Source: Valencia hispanica (taxonomy: Eukaryota > Chordata > Actinopteri > Cyprinodontiformes > Valenciidae). From it: a DNA stretch of 64,000 bases. The translations under genes were made by a program, and so were the position numbers. Location of the stretch: positions 26,661,961-26,725,960 of the forward strand of contig OY747713.1 of the NCBI GenBank assembly GCA_963556495.2, read 5' to 3'. The notes beneath the pieces are model-generated. The model worked only from the letters and a program-made list of their open reading frames with translations, did no database searches and was not told the origin of the DNA. Of the stretch, positions 46,147-59,071 are shown piece by piece (positions within the stretch are counted from its first letter, which is position 1; each line of letters begins with the position of its first letter).

Positions 46147-47277
46147 GGGACATTAATTAAAAGAACAAAAAAAAAAGAAAATTTTTACATTTCAAATGTC
46201 TTCATTTCAAAGACTCCAGTGTGTGACGGTTATGCCTAGCATGGGGCTAGCAGACAATTCCCTTTGGAATTAGGAATTCCCTTTGCACCAAACCCCATCA
46301 TTCAGAATATTTGAGTATTGGAGCTGTTGCTTGAGCCAATTATGTGACCTCGAGATTCACTGCTGGAGTGGGTTACATACAAGATCATTTGCATCATGCA
46401 CTGAATAATTAAAAATGTGGCGTGCAACCCTGAGTTAAGTCGAGCAACTTGTAATTAGCATTTCATGAAGCAAAGAAAAACGCCCCTCGCAAACAACCAT
46501 AAAGACAAAGATTTCACAGAATTAGAATAACTGTCAGGTCAAATTATATATCAAAATATATTTTTCCCAAAACCATAACATTTAATTTAGTCATTGACAC
46601 TTTTATCAAATCAACTTTAAAGTGTGAGTACAGCAGAGAAAATGAGCCACTATGCATTGCACACTCATTTTATAAGCCAAGGCATTCAGGCAAAATAGAT
46701 GGAAGTTTACAGAGTAAACATGCTAATAGGCAATGTATGTTTAAGGTGTTTGGAGTGGTAAATAGAGAGGTAGTCTTCAGAGAGATACAGTATTTGATTA
46801 TGTTGAACACCGTCTGCTCTAAAAGTCTTTGAACACTTATAATCACAAATAAATATGAACCTAGACTGCCCTGTATGGTTCTGGAGATGAAACAGATCCA
46901 TTCAGAGGTTTACATACATTCATTAAGTTTAACAATGATAGTTTGATTTGAAAAAATAATTTTCCATGGTGGCATGATTATACCATATACAACTTCAATG
47001 ATAAACGAGAATTTGATGCACAGGTTTAAATTTAGTGCATCACTAAATCCACACAGGGTCGAATTTATACATTCAAGCTCGGTTATATTCTCATGGCCCA
47101 TTAATATTTATATAACTGACTCTTAATGAAGCGTAACGCTAGATTGCTTTTTCTTCTCAACGTCCATTTTTGAATTGTGTCTGGGATTCTTGTTCTGTTG
47201 CAGTATCAAATAGTGTCCACGTTTCAACCACCTGACTCATCTGGTCCCCTCCAGATTAAAGGGAATTGCTCAGGATT
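46147..47277. other. No recognisable gene
   Basis: AT-rich unique-looking DNA flanking the Gmr1 element. Minus-strand frames of 63-64 codons at 46707-47101 show no motif. Confidence 0.35.
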
Positions 47278-48166
47278 GTCATGTTTGAGTTAAGATTTTG
47301 AACCCACATGCAGAACACCACTAGGGATAACAGTTGTAATATAATAAAACAGTTTATTGAAATAATGAATGTAGGAAGTTTGCCGAAACCAGGAACACTG
47401 CACGAAGGGAATGGAGATGCGAGCTGTAGGACGGGAAGGTCACAGGTCAGACTTCAATTCAATTCAGTTTATTTATATAGCGCCAATTCACAACAGATGT
47501 CATCTCAAGGCACTTAACAAGAAGTAATTTCAATACATTTATACAAACATTGCAATCAGTTAAAAAGTTTCCTATTTAAGGAATCCCAGCAGATTGCGTT
47601 AGTCATTGGCGTGAGGTTGGGTAGACTTTCCAACCACAGCAATCCTTCCGCAATCCCTCATACTGAGCAAGCATGTGGCGACGGTGGAGAGGAAAAACTC
47701 CCCTTCAACAGGAAGAAACCTCCAACAGAACCAGGCTCAGTAGGAGCGGCCATCTGCCACGACCGTCTGGGGGTTTGAGAAGACAGAGCAGAAACACAGA
47801 AGGAACAGAAGATCTGATATAAGAGAACTTTCTATGTTACAGAAAGTAAAAAGTTGATAACAGGACAGTGGATGTTCAGTTACTGGGAGGATCATCCCAG
47901 TCGATGCCCCCCGTCCAACAGGGCATTGCAGCCAAGCAGGATACCAGACCAGGTATATCTTCTATGGAGAGAAAAATACTTAGAGAAAACAAAGTTAACA
48001 GTCGAAATAACAGAATGTACTGTAATACAACTGGAGAGTCGTAGGAGAAAAGGAAGTAGCAGAGTGAAGAAAATTGGTAAGTCTGTCCTCCAGCAGTCTA
48101 AGCCTTTAGCAGCATAACTACAGAGATAGCTCAGGATGACCTTAGCCACTCTAACTATAAGCTTTA

Positions 48167-51081
48167 TCAAAAGGAAAGTTTTAAGCCTGGCCTTAAAGTA
48201 AACAGAGTGTCTGCCTCACGGACTAAAGCTGGGAGCTGGTTCCACAGGAGAGGAGCCTGATAACTAAAAGATCTGCCTCCCATTCTACTTTTAGAAATCC
48301 TAGGAACTACAAGTAAACCTGCAGTCTGAGAGCGAAGGGCTCTGTTAGGAACATATGGAACAATTAGATCTCTGATGTATGATGGAGCTTGATTATTAAG
48401 GCCTTTGTATGTAAGAAGAAGGATCTTAAATTCTATTCTGGATTTAACAGGGAGCCAATGAAGGGAAGCTAAAACAGGAGAAATGTGATCTCTCTTTTTA
48501 ATATTCATCAGAACTCTTGCTGCCGCATTTTGGATCAACTGAAGGCTTTTAATGGCATTTTGTTGACTTCCTGATAGTAAAGAATTACAGTAGTCCAGCC
48601 TTGAGGTAACAAATGCATGGACTAGTTTCTCAGCATCAGTCCTGGACAGGATGTTTCTAATTTTAGCAATATTTCGGAGGTGAAAGAAAGAAATCCTAGA
48701 AACCTGTTTAATATGGGATTTAAATGTCAAGTCTCGGTCAAAAATAACGCCGAGGTTCTTTAGGTTATTACTGGGGGCCAATTTAATGCCATCCAGATGA
48801 AGTGATTGACTAATCAGTTTCATTTTTAGAACTTCTGGTCCAAAGACTGCAACTTCTGTCTTTCTGACTAACTGACTGGGTTCATCAGGATTTATGGATA
48901 AATATAGTTGTGTATCATCTGCATAGCTGTGGAAATTTATCCCATGCTGTCTAATGATTCTACCAATTGGGAGCATATATATGGTGAACAGAATTGGTCC
49001 AAGCACAGAACCCTGTGGAACTCCACAAGTAACCCTTGAGAGTGAAGAAGATTTATCATTTAGATGAACAAACTGGAATCTATCAGACAAATATGATTTA
49101 AACCAGCCTAGTGCTGTTCCTTTGATCCCTGCAACTTGTTCAAGCCTTTCTAGGAGTATAATATGATCGACTGTGTCAAAAGCAGCACTGAGATCTAACA
49201 AAACCAGAACAGACACAAGTCCATTATCTGAGGCCATGAGAATATCATTAGTAACCTTCACCAGTGCTGTTTCAGTGCTATGATGAGCTCTAAAACCTGA
49301 CTGAAACTCTTCAAACAGCTCGTTACTGTTTAGATGCTCACAGACTTGATTAACAACAATTTTCTCAAGGACTTTGGATAAGAAAGGAAGGTTAGATATA
49401 GGTCTGTAATTCACGAAGTCATTTTGATCAAGGGAAGGTTTCTTGAGTAAAGGTTTAATTATAGCAATTTTAAATTCTTGTGGTACATATCCGTTTACTA
49501 AGGATAGATTCATCATATCCAAAATGGGGCCAGGAACCAAATGGAACACTTCTTTAAATAATTTGGTTGGAATTGGGTCCAACATACAAGTTGAAGGTTT
49601 AGATGAGGCTCATATTTTTGATAATTCCAAAAGCTCAACTGAATCAAAACAGCCTAAGCACAACTGAGGTTCTACAGTTCTTTCCGATACTGCCTCATTT
49701 ACTGAGGAAGAAGTAATCATGTTTGGGAGGATGCCAATGATTTTATTTTAAATAGAATTAATTTTATTTATGAAGAATCCCATAAAATCATCACTGCTAA
49801 GAGCTGGGGGAATAGTTGGCTCAACAGAGCTATGACTCTGTGCAAGTTTGGCAACTGTACTAAAAAGAAACCTAGGATTGTTTTTATTCGCCTCTATTAA
49901 TGATGAAAAATATGCTGTTCTAGCTTGTCGAAGGGTCTTTTTATACAGCAGTAGACTGTTATTCCAGGTTAAATAGGAATCCTCTAGGTGTGTAGAGCGC
50001 CATTTTCTCTCCAACTTCCTAGTATTCTGCTTTAAAGTACGCAACTCTGCGTTGAACCAAGGAGTCAGCCTCCTATGGCTAGCCACTTTCTTTTTTAAGG
50101 GCGCTACACTATCTAATGCCAAACGCAATTAGGACGTAACGCTGTGAACCAGATCATCAATTTCTGAAGGGTTAGAGATAGAATTGCTGCCATCCACTGT
50201 GTTACCCTGAGACACTAAGGAAAGTAAGAATGGAACAGATTCTTTAAAAATTGTTACAGCATTGTCTGATAAAGCTCTACAAAAAATGAAATTTTCTTTC
50301 AGATTTAAGATGGTCAGTTAAAGTAAATTCAAAAGTTATTAAGAAGTGGTCAGACAGGACCGGGTTATGTGGGTGGACTGTTATTTCCTCACACTCAATA
50401 CCATATGTCAGTACAAGGTCCAAAGTGTGTTTACCCGAGTGGGTCGATCCCTTTACTTTTTGAGTAAAGCCAATTGAGTCTAAAATAGCATTAAAGGCTG
50501 CATTTAGGCTATCATTTTCAGTGTCCACATGAATATTAAAGTCCCCCACTATAATAACCCTATCAGTATTTAATACTAAATCAGATATAAAATGTGAGAT
50601 CTGATCCAAGAATTCAGTGTAAGGGCCTGGTGGACGATACAAAACCACAAGCAAAAATTGTCTTAATGTTTTGCAACTTGGATGAGGAAAATTAAGGGTT
50701 AAATGTTCAAAAGAACTGTAGCTATCAATTGGTCTGGGACTAATTAGTAAATCACAACGGAAAATGGTTGCTATTCCTCCTCGCCCAGTATTTCTAGGAA
50801 TGTGAAAATTTAAATGACTGGAAGGAGTTGACTCATTTATACTGACAATCCTCCTGCTGCAACCAGGTTTCTGTGAGACAAAGGAAATCAGTGTGATTAT
50901 CACAAATCAAGTCATTTACTAACAAAGTCTTTGAGGAGAGAGATCTTATGTTTAATAAACCACATTTAATAGATTTATTTTTCTGTTCAGTCAAAGTTGT
51001 ATTTATCTTTATGAGATTTTCATGATTTGCTTTTGTTGGCTTAACTTTTAATCCATTTAATTTTGGCCGTGGGCAAGACAC
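48167..51081 (-). pseudogene. L2 ORF2: endonuclease and reverse transcriptase
   Basis: Endonuclease: [20 protein letters not shown] and LCLTETWL (51081-50833), then in another frame VIIVGDFNIHVD and NPVLSDHFLITF (50903-50277). A linker (PWFNAELRTLKQNTRKLERK) lies at 50128-49748. RT is one open frame from 49585 to 48167: [70 protein letters not shown], then thumb and C-terminal region ([20 protein letters not shown]). After [17 protein letters not shown] lacks about 25 residues that other L2s have, so an in-frame deletion lies near 48866. Frameshifts lie near 50870 and between 50277 and 49585. Confidence 0.85.
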
Positions 51082-51153
51082 TGCAGAATTCCAAGAAGCA
51101 GCAGAGAGGTGGGTTAAACTACGACTCTGCTTCCTGGTCTGGACCCTGGGTTG

Positions 51154-51902
51154 TCAGTGTTTTGGAGGACTAATAAATTCAGCCATATTCCTAGAAAGAA
51201 GAGCTGCTCCATTCAAAGTGGGATGGATGCCGTCTCTCCGGATAAGACCAGGTTTTCCCCAAAATGTTCTCCAGTTATCAATGTAGCCCACATCGTTTGC
51301 AGGACACCACCTAGACAACCATTGATGGAATGACAGCATGCGGCTAAACATGTCGTCACTGGTCCGATCAGGCAGGGGACCAGAAAAGATTACCGAGTCG
51401 GACATTGTTTTGGCAAACTTACACACCAAAGCAACACTAATTTTAGTGACCTCCGATTGGCGATTGGTGTCATTACCGCCAGCGTGACAATCTTACTGTA
51501 TTTACGCTTATCTTTAGCCAGCAGTATCAGGTAGGATTTGATGTCGCCCGTTCTGGCCCCTGGCAAACATTTGACTATGGTCAATGGTGTCTCTAATGCC
51601 ACGGTTCTGACTATGGAGCTGCCAATTACCAGGGTCGGCTTCTCAGCGGGTGTGTCGCTGAGCGGGGAAAATCTGTTAGAAACGCGGACCGGTTGGTGGT
51701 GGCCCGGGGGCTGGGTCCTAGAACTATGCTTCCTACGTACAGTCACCCAGCCGGCCTGAGGTTCCAGCTGCGCGGGCTCTACCGGAGGACAGCTAGGGGG
51801 TTCTATCCTTGTTGGCTCCGCGCTGGCTAATGGGCTTCGGTTATCTGCTGGTTTTTCAACAGCGCGGAGCCGTGCTTCTAATTCTGATACCCTCGCCTCC
51901 AA
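51154..51902 (-). pseudogene. L2 ORF1 with SGNH-esterase-like domain
   Basis: The N-terminus is a short coiled coil ([16 protein letters not shown]) followed by a Pro/Ser-rich linker. The esterase-like domain follows: [16 protein letters not shown] (nucleophile block), [15 protein letters not shown] (Gly block) and, after a frameshift near 51420, [20 protein letters not shown] with the Asp-x-x-His dyad. Such esterase domains are a known feature of ORF1 in CR1/L2 LINEs. Their role in retrotransposition is not settled. The frame change between the two halves inactivates it. Confidence 0.75.
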
Positions 51903-52930
51903 ATATTACATTTACCATTATCACTAAAGGAGGCAGGGAAGTAACTAAAGATCTGACAGAGAGAGCAAGAGAGAAGAGAAGAGTTAGAGACAGGAGAGAG
52001 AAGAGTAGCCATAGCCGCAATGAAGCTAAGCTAACTGAGCTAGCGAGACCTTACCACCCCTAGAAAAGCTGTGTGAAACACAAGGAGTTCCCAAAACTTA
52101 AAGTACACCACCACAAAACGTGTGTTTTAGTGTGCTTGTGTGTTAAAATAACTGAGAAAGGCCTCAGCACATAGAAAACAAGATCAATTCAAGAGAGTCT
52201 GAACACCAAACAGCTTACAGGGAGAACAACAGTGACAACAGGAAATGACGCAATACGGCTTACCCCCGTCGAATGTTCTTGATAAATGAGAATTGTTTGA
52301 TAGTACTCAGGTGTGGCTTACTGTCAGCAGGTGGTGATGACAGCAGGCAGGAGTACCTAGAAGAACGTTTGTGAGCTCTTCCTTGGAAGTACTAGGAGAT
52401 GATGAGGGATCCTGAGAGTGAGGACAGTTCTGAGGACGGACAGGCAGAGCTCGACGCCGGAGCGAGGACACGGGTGAGCCAGGAGCCAGAGGACTGTCAG
52501 ACAGGAGAACCAGAGCTTATGGAGAAGCTGGAGAACGGATCGCAGGTTGATGACTTTGAATGCAGCATGGACATGGAGGAACCTTGGCAGGAGCACAGGT
52601 AGGCTTAACAAAGGTAAGTCACAGGAAATACTTTTAACTAGGAAAGACTAGGAGACATGGAGGGCTAGAGGTTACCATGGAGAAGCAACACTCTGGCAAA
52701 GAAAATTTGACAGTCAGCTTCCTTTATACACCCGCTGATGAGCCTCAATGAGGTGCAGCTGCTAGGCACAGCTCCACCCTCAAGCTTGATGGACACATCC
52801 TCAACTCAAGCAGGACCCTTGGTGAAGAATCACTGGCAGGAAACACAGACAGAACAAACACCCCAAAGTCCAAAAAGGGATGTTCGAGAACAAGCCAGAA
52901 ACCACCAAGTGGTAAGATTATCATAAACCT

Positions 52931-53089
52931 TCCATAGTTCCTTATCCTTATCCCTTTTAATTCAGTGATGTTTTCCCCCTTTAATATCAATATTTTGTCT
53001 GCCTGTTCATTTAGTCTGATTATTTTTTGTTTTTGTTTTGTTTTTATTTCTGTCCATCTGTTTTATTTTTAAATCTCTGTAAAGCTATA
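52931..53089. other. Spacer, no feature
   Basis: T-rich sequence before the next Tc1 relic. Nothing supportable. Confidence 0.3.
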
Positions 53090-53660
53090 TGTGTTACACT
53101 TGGCTTCATAAAAAGTCATTTTTATATAAAGTATGATTGGAAGGGTCAGGGTGAGGCTTTCACATCTAAGAACACTGCCAAATGTCAAGCATGGTGGCAG
53201 CAGCATCATGATGTGGGAAGATTAACTACAAGTGGTACTGGTGGAATGATGAAAACAGAGGACTATCTAAAAATGAATCAATTTCACTTCAAATGAATAG
53301 GATGTTGAAAACTGCCCAATATGGGTCTTCAAAGAGGACACTGATCCCAGCCATAAATTAAAACTGGGTTGGGAATCAATTCAGCTGACCGACATTAACC
53401 TTCTGGAATCCTCCCAACTTCAACCAAAATGAGAAAGAATCCTGGATTAACTTCCCCATAGGATTTTGTGTCTACAGTGTTGGAGTTGCCCTGCAGGCAA
53501 GTAATAGAGATCTGAATATGATTCAGGTAGCCAAGCTCAGTTAGTGGTGTTTAGCATACACTGGAGTGACATGTTTATGTTTTGACACATCAAACACCAG
53601 AACTTTGTCCATCTTCTGGACTACCTGCTAGAAGTTCATTGTAATCAAACAAGAGAAAAA
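53090..53660 (+). mobile_element. Tc1-like transposon relic
   Basis: The + strand frame around 53185 reads VKHGGSSIMMW, close to the Tc1 signature KHGGGSxMxWG. Further on, DTDPSHKLKLGW and a LLESSQLQP-like string (about 53337-53430) correspond to the DNDPKHT...EWPSQSPDLNP catalytic region. Frame changes and stops are frequent. Confidence 0.65.
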
Positions 53661-55080
53661 AATCATTCAGAAAGTAATACTGAGAGGTACTACATTCATT
53701 ATCTTGATTTTGTAAGGACAGATGGCTTAGGAGAGCAAACAGATCAGCATTAGTGAGTGGCTGAGGTGGACATAGCGTTCCCTAAACCATGTGAATATAT
53801 TAAGGAGACAATTTGAGCTTCACACTTAAACTATGGGGTCTCCAAGGTAAGACTGACTTAAACATTAAGTGTATGTCTTAAACATATTCTAGAACAAAGA
53901 GAGGTGAAACTATAGTGATGATCGGCATTTCAAAAGTAAACAATATTTGAATGGCAAACAGGAACCACTGAAGAGATTATTATCTTACTTCCTTATAACA
54001 CAAGGTGCAAACGGATTTCTGTCATTGCTTGGGAAAGTGCAGTTCAAACAACGTGGAGTCCTTCTGCTGCAAGCAACATTAATCACATGTAAAAGATTGC
54101 AGAGAATTGCTGACCTAAGAAAATACTGAAGTACACCATATATTTGCAAACTGGATTATTATATTTTTAGCATTGTCTTTTCTTTTAAATATATTTCAAA
54201 CTTCAAGTCAATGATAAACGTTATAACAGCTTCCGTCTGGTTTCAAAGCAGTTTATTATATAGAGACAACACTTTAAAGTTTTAAAGTGCCCCGTGGCCC
54301 ACTGCTTAGGTCAAAGGCGACTCCTTCAATTCAGTAATTCAGATGAAAATGCTTCTGACCAAAGTGATCTTTGTCATTCAAGGTTGAAATTCGCAATTAT
54401 TTTTGAAAGACCTATTGCATGAAAAACAGGGCCAAAGAACCACTATTACTGATTTTACATTATCCTGCTGCTGGAATCATCACTGGTTTTTATGCTGTAT
54501 TTAACTAATTTTAAATCTATTAAAATCTGTCCTTATATAGAAATTCTTAACATTACCCAAAGCAATCTTTGTAGTGATCGTTGACTGATATTTCCGTGGT
54601 AAGGAAACAGACTGTTAACACAGACTGGGAACCAAATACATACTGTGTCCTGCACAAAGCAACTGCTCTTTAGTGGGTTTATGTTCACAGAGTAAGAGGA
54701 AAGAAAGGGATCTGAAAATAAAAACCCAGTTTGTGTTTTCACCTGCACTCACACAATTATACACGTCAGCTGGCCTGAGCCTTCTGTTAAAATCCCTCAG
54801 GCTATCGTCCTGTCAGCAAACAGAGGTCTACCAGGAAGGCGCAGAGGATATTACCCCTCATGATTCCTCTAAAACACACAGGCCTGTATTTGCAAACAGC
54901 GCTGCTTAGCTCCTCGCTGACAGGGTTACCTTGTGACTGAAACATCTGTTTCATCAACCCGCCTTATTTGTCTTTCAACACAGGTGTTCCCCTTTCCTGC
55001 ATGTTGAGTTCAGTCAGGTTTTACTGCAGGTTCAAATAAAACTTGATATGAGTTAAGTCATTTAGATTTATGTCTTTCAT
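53661..55080. other. No recognisable gene
   Basis: AT-rich sequence. A + strand frame at 53947-54129 (60 codons) and frames near 54673 lack motifs. Confidence 0.35.
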
Positions 55081-55620
55081 ATATTTAATAATTTTCTTGC
55101 AAAAGTAATTACACCCCTAGAACGTGTCTATATTTTGTCATGTTACAACCACAACTTCAGAACGTTTTATTGGGATTATACATGGTGGAGCAAAATTGTG
55201 AAGTGGAAGGATCCATCGTGTGAAAATGGTAAGACTGAAAGAACAATAGGTTACCACCACCCTATGATAAACATGGTTGTGGCAGTATTACACTGGAGAT
55301 GCTTTACTGTACTTCAACAGGGACAGGGAAGTGGGTGAAAGCTGACTGAAAGAGTTTCAAACTGGGGCAATGGTCCAATTCCGTCCACTATGACTGAGTT
55401 CGAGCTTTTATGTAAAAAAGAACGGACACAAGTTCCTGCCTCCCACTTTGCAAAGCTGGTAGAGACATACCCCAACAGACGTGCAACTGTAATTGCAGCA
55501 AAAGGTATCTGAGTCAGGGAAGCTGAATATAAATGGATGCCACACCTTTCAGCTATTTATTTTAGATGTTTCTTTGTTTATCTTCTACAGACCTATGCAA
55601 TAAATAAAATATTCTTGAAA
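55081..55620 (+). mobile_element. Tc1-like deletion derivative
   Basis: A terminal-repeat-like left end (gcaaaagtaattacacccct ... ttttattgggattatacatg) is followed directly by mid-transposase fragments (cttcaacagggacagggaag at about 55313). It then jumps to sequence normally near the opposite end (ttgcaaagctggtagagaca at 55450; tgtaattgcagcaaaaggt). The order fits a Tc1 element that lost most of its coding region. No frame remains. Confidence 0.5.
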
Positions 55621-57261
55621 AAGTCTTTTATTTGAGTAACTCAATTCACAAAGTGAAACACATCACACAAATTAATTACATGCAGACTGTTTTAATCCCT
55701 TTATTTCTGCTAAATATGATGATCTTCCGCTTACAACTAAAGAAAACAAAACATTTAAAATTCAAATATAACATCAGACCAATAAACATTTTAAATACAT
55801 AAATGTGGACCTAATGCCAAGGTAGTTGTTTTCAAAATCTGACAATCGAGCCTCATCGGAACACATGTTCTAATTAATTGGACATGACTCTATATTGTTA
55901 AGTAAATCTGTACATGCACCAGGCATTATATATTTCATAAATTGCCTTTTTAACTGTAGTTTGCAGTGTAGTTTTTAAACATCAACCCATAGGTTCAAGA
56001 GGTTGTGTTCAAGCAGGAATGCTTACAGGCTCTCACAAGATAAGCCAGCTCCTATTTACAAGGCATTTTTTGGAATCCAGATGACCTTTCAAATGTTATA
56101 GGAACTGCTAGCTGCCTGTCATTGTAGACTATGATTAAAACACAATTAAAAAAGCCCATGATTCGTATGCATGCCCTTTTTCAGGGAGGTGGTTTAAAGA
56201 AAAAATGTGTGGCTCTGCCTCAAATGGAAGAGAAAAATCAAGCACACCCTGTTTATTAACGTCAAATGACCCTGGTAGAAAATAGAGAGCGGAAAAAAAG
56301 CAAGAAAAAAAAAACTTTTTTAGAATGTTGCTATTTGCTTTAGGCAAATGTGTCACAGTTGCACAACTTTCCAGCAGCCAGCACTTCAAAACTTCACACA
56401 GCTGCTTCTAGACACACTGCAAACTGCACTGAGCAGAGCTTCAAAAAGCAGGGAGAGCTGATCTGCTGCACTGCTAGGTTGTTTTTTCCATTCTGTTCAA
56501 TTTAACACCCTCTCAAATTAGTTTTACATCAGTTCTCTTACACACTGTTTCCAATCATTTTATTAATCCATAAAACAAAGAGATCTCAGTTTTATTGGAA
56601 AAGTCGGCTTACTTGCCAGTACAAATGTGAAATTGCCTAATGCTCGGTGAACTTGTACAAGTTTGAAACTATCTTAATCAGGGTGGTCTCCTCTGCCTTG
56701 CTGCTTCAGATGATGTGAATTTGATTTACAAGCAACAAATAGGGAGAGACCATGAGGCACAGCAGCTAGATTACATGCAATGTTATTTATTATGATTTGG
56801 ATTCAAATCTAACCGTTGGGCTATTGCATCACCAGGCAGAAAAAACAAGTACAGAAATTGCGGGAATACCTTCAGTGGAAAGCCCCGGGTTATCTCATCC
56901 GGTTCATAGTTCACACTTATAGAATAAATAAGATATAAAGGTAGACAAAGTTCACAACAGTTAGAGAAAGTGAAACAGTACTAGATCATTAAACACTTAG
57001 AGAACAGGGTTTTTATTTGCCATCCACCTTTATTTTCACTCAATTTTGTGGCCCAACAACGTAAAAACTACTGAAAAATTCCCCTTTTTTCTAACATTAC
57101 ATAGCAATTTGTAAAGATGTCAAACGATTTTACTTTAGGGTAAAATCAATCATTCTCATTCTAGCTTTTCATAGAACATGTTGTGGTGAGGAAGTGAACA
57201 TCACAAAAGGCATATGGTAACTGATCAGAGGGATTTTGAGTATTTTATCTGTGTTCATGTG
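55621..57261. other. No recognisable gene
   Basis: AT-rich DNA. A minus-strand frame at 56135-56389 has no motif or splice support. Confidence 0.35.
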
Positions 57262-57481
57262 TTTATTCTCCTTAGTTTTCCGTCTCCGTGTCCATAACAT
57301 CAGGAAATAAAAAACCCAACAATTAATAATAAAGATTTTTCACACATATATCAAGTGGAGGACTATAGCAAAAGCTGTACTGCTCCGCTTGTGAAATTAA
57401 ATCTGTTGGGCTTCTACTTGGTACTCAGACACCAATTCTGAGTCCCACACTGCCAAACAGGCCACGTAAAAAAAAAAAAAA
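57262..57481 (+). mobile_element. L1 LINE, very short 3' copy E
   Basis: It matches the last ~60 bp of the L1 3' UTR of copy D (ttttccgtctccgtgtccat ... aataaagatttttcac). It then continues through the extra ~145 bp 3' segment found in copies A-C and ends in a poly(A) of about 15. It abuts family Y sequence at 57482. Confidence 0.8.
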
Positions 57482-58004
57482 AGCTCCCATTGTAGTCAAT
57501 GAGAGCATTTCCACTGCCGTCGCCGAGCGGCGCCTGCCGCCGTTTTGCTATCCGGCAAAAATAGGATCGGCATCGATTCTACTTTTGCCGGATGCTCTAG
57601 CAAGTCCGCAGTCAATCTACACAAATTACTAAGCACCAACATGATATGGAACAACCACATTTCCGAGTGTTTTTCAAAATAAATCAATAAAGACGTACTA
57701 GACATTTTTTGTATTCATAGCTATATTAATATAAACCCCCGTATATTTATACATATGTTGTCCAAAATATCTTGACACAGAATAACAGAGAATAACTGTT
57801 CTTTTCTGTTCGTCTTCCACGGAATGAAGAATTTTGTTCTGACTTCCGCATTTATTACTGGCTTTTATCACGAGATCTCGCAATTCTCGTGCATGCTTCT
57901 TTGAGCACCTCTGGGCCGGAGCGTATCTATAGCGCATGCAGTGGAAATTGCGAACGGCTGCGGAGTGCGTGGCGGACCAGAGCGCATGCTGTGGAAATTA
58001 GGGG
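57482..58004. mobile_element. Non-autonomous TIR element, family Y (copy 2, left end missing)
   Basis: Colinear with 27375-27904 of copy 1, including ctatattaatataaaccc, aaaatatcttgacacagaat and gcatttattactggctttta. The right end is gcatgctgtggaaattagggg at 58004. The left end is replaced by the L1 poly(A). Confidence 0.6.
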
Positions 58005-58101
58005 TAGCCTCAGGAATAGGGTGCTGGGTTGCCAGATCTTGTGAGATAAATAAGCAACCAGCTACGGTGGCTGGGAAGTGCAAAACAAAATTACATTAAC
58101 A

Positions 58102-58886
58102 TGAAACACTTTTACAAATTTACCAAAACACTTTTACAAATTTACCAAAACACTTTTAGAAATTTACTAAAACACTTTTACAAATTTACCAAAACACTTT
58201 TACAAATTTACCAAAACACTTTTACAAGTTTACCAAAACACATTTACAAGTTTACAGAAACGCATTTACAAATTTACCGAAATGCTTTTACAAATTTACC
58301 GAAACACATTTACAAGTTTACTGAAACACATTTACAATCTTACCGAAACACATTTACAAGTTTACCGAAACACATTTACAATCTTACCGAAACACATTTA
58401 CAAGTTTACCGAAACACATTTACAAGTTTACCGAAACGCATTTACAAATTTACCGAAACGCATTTACAAATTTACCGAAACGCTTTTACAAATTTACCGA
58501 AACACATTTACAAGTTTACTGAAACACATTTACAATCTTACCAAAACACATTTACAAGTTTACCGAAACACATTTACAAGTTTACCGAAACACTTTTACA
58601 AATTTACCCAAAACACATTTATAATCTTACCGAAACACATTTACAAGTTTACTGAAACACTTTTACAAATTTACCGAAACACATTTACAATCTTATCGAA
58701 ACACATTTACAAGTTTACCGAAACACTTTTACAAGTTTACCGAAACACTTTTATAAATTTACCGAAACACTTTTACAAGTTTACCGAAACACATTTACAA
58801 TCTTACCGAAACACATTTACAATCTTACCGAAACACTTCTACAAGTAAAAAAAACAAACACTTTTACAAGTTTAACAAAAGACATT
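58102..58886. repeat. 22-bp minisatellite, about 35 units
   Basis: The unit is approximately CACTTTTACAAATTTACC plus AAAA or GAAA. Variants are CACATTTACAAGTTTACC and CACATTTACAATCTTACC, the latter two mostly in the central and right part. Open frames of 184-188 codons in two phases arise only because the unit lacks stop codons. They are not proteins. Confidence 0.93.
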
Positions 58887-59071
58887 TACAAAGACATGAC
58901 CTGGAAGTTATACTGCAGGGATGAGGTTAGGGTCAGGACAAGACCAAAGTGGTAACAGTAATGGAATCGATCCTGCCGGCAGCTCAATCTGCAGAGATGT
59001 TTTGCCCGTTTTTCCGAATCTATTTTCAAGTTTTAGGGGGAAGAGGTCTGATGGCGTTTCTGATATCTTCT

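Larger units (their letters stand above)
47451..52260 (-). mobile_element. L2-type LINE, near full length (copy 3)
   Basis: The minus strand carries ORF1 with an SGNH-esterase-type domain (51902-51154) and ORF2 with endonuclease and RT (51081-48167). The 3' UTR follows, down to the tail tttatttatatagcgccaat near 47465. This is the layout of full-length fish L2 elements of the ZfL2-1 kind. The family differs from the 1-7 kb L2 copies, judging by its 3' tail. The 5' limit near 52260 is approximate. No poly(A) is present, which is normal for L2. Frameshifts in ORF1 and the endonuclease make it inactive. Confidence 0.8.
47278..52930. repeat. Possible LTR-like repeat split by the L2
   Basis: TGTCATGTTT at 47278, an aacccacatgcagaacacca leader and aaacagtttattg to about 47450 resemble the reversed end of a common fish LTR-like repeat. 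52290-52930 (gtgtggcttactgtcagcag ... cagcttcctttatacaccc) would be its other half, with the L2 inside. Target duplications were not found, and the 67-codon frame at 52399 is probably not a gene. Confidence 0.3.

Noticed and set aside
52399..52602. 67-codon acidic frame as a small gene
   Set aside because: It lies in a repeat-like flank, has no recognised domain and shows no splice or start context worth keeping.
58101..58848. Two overlapping open frames of 184 and 188 codons
   Set aside because: They lie wholly in a 22-bp tandem array whose unit has no stop codon in these phases. The protein text is just the repeat.
58100..58890. CRISPR-like array
   Set aside because: There are no unique spacers between repeats. 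The units are directly adjacent, and the context is a eukaryotic transposon.
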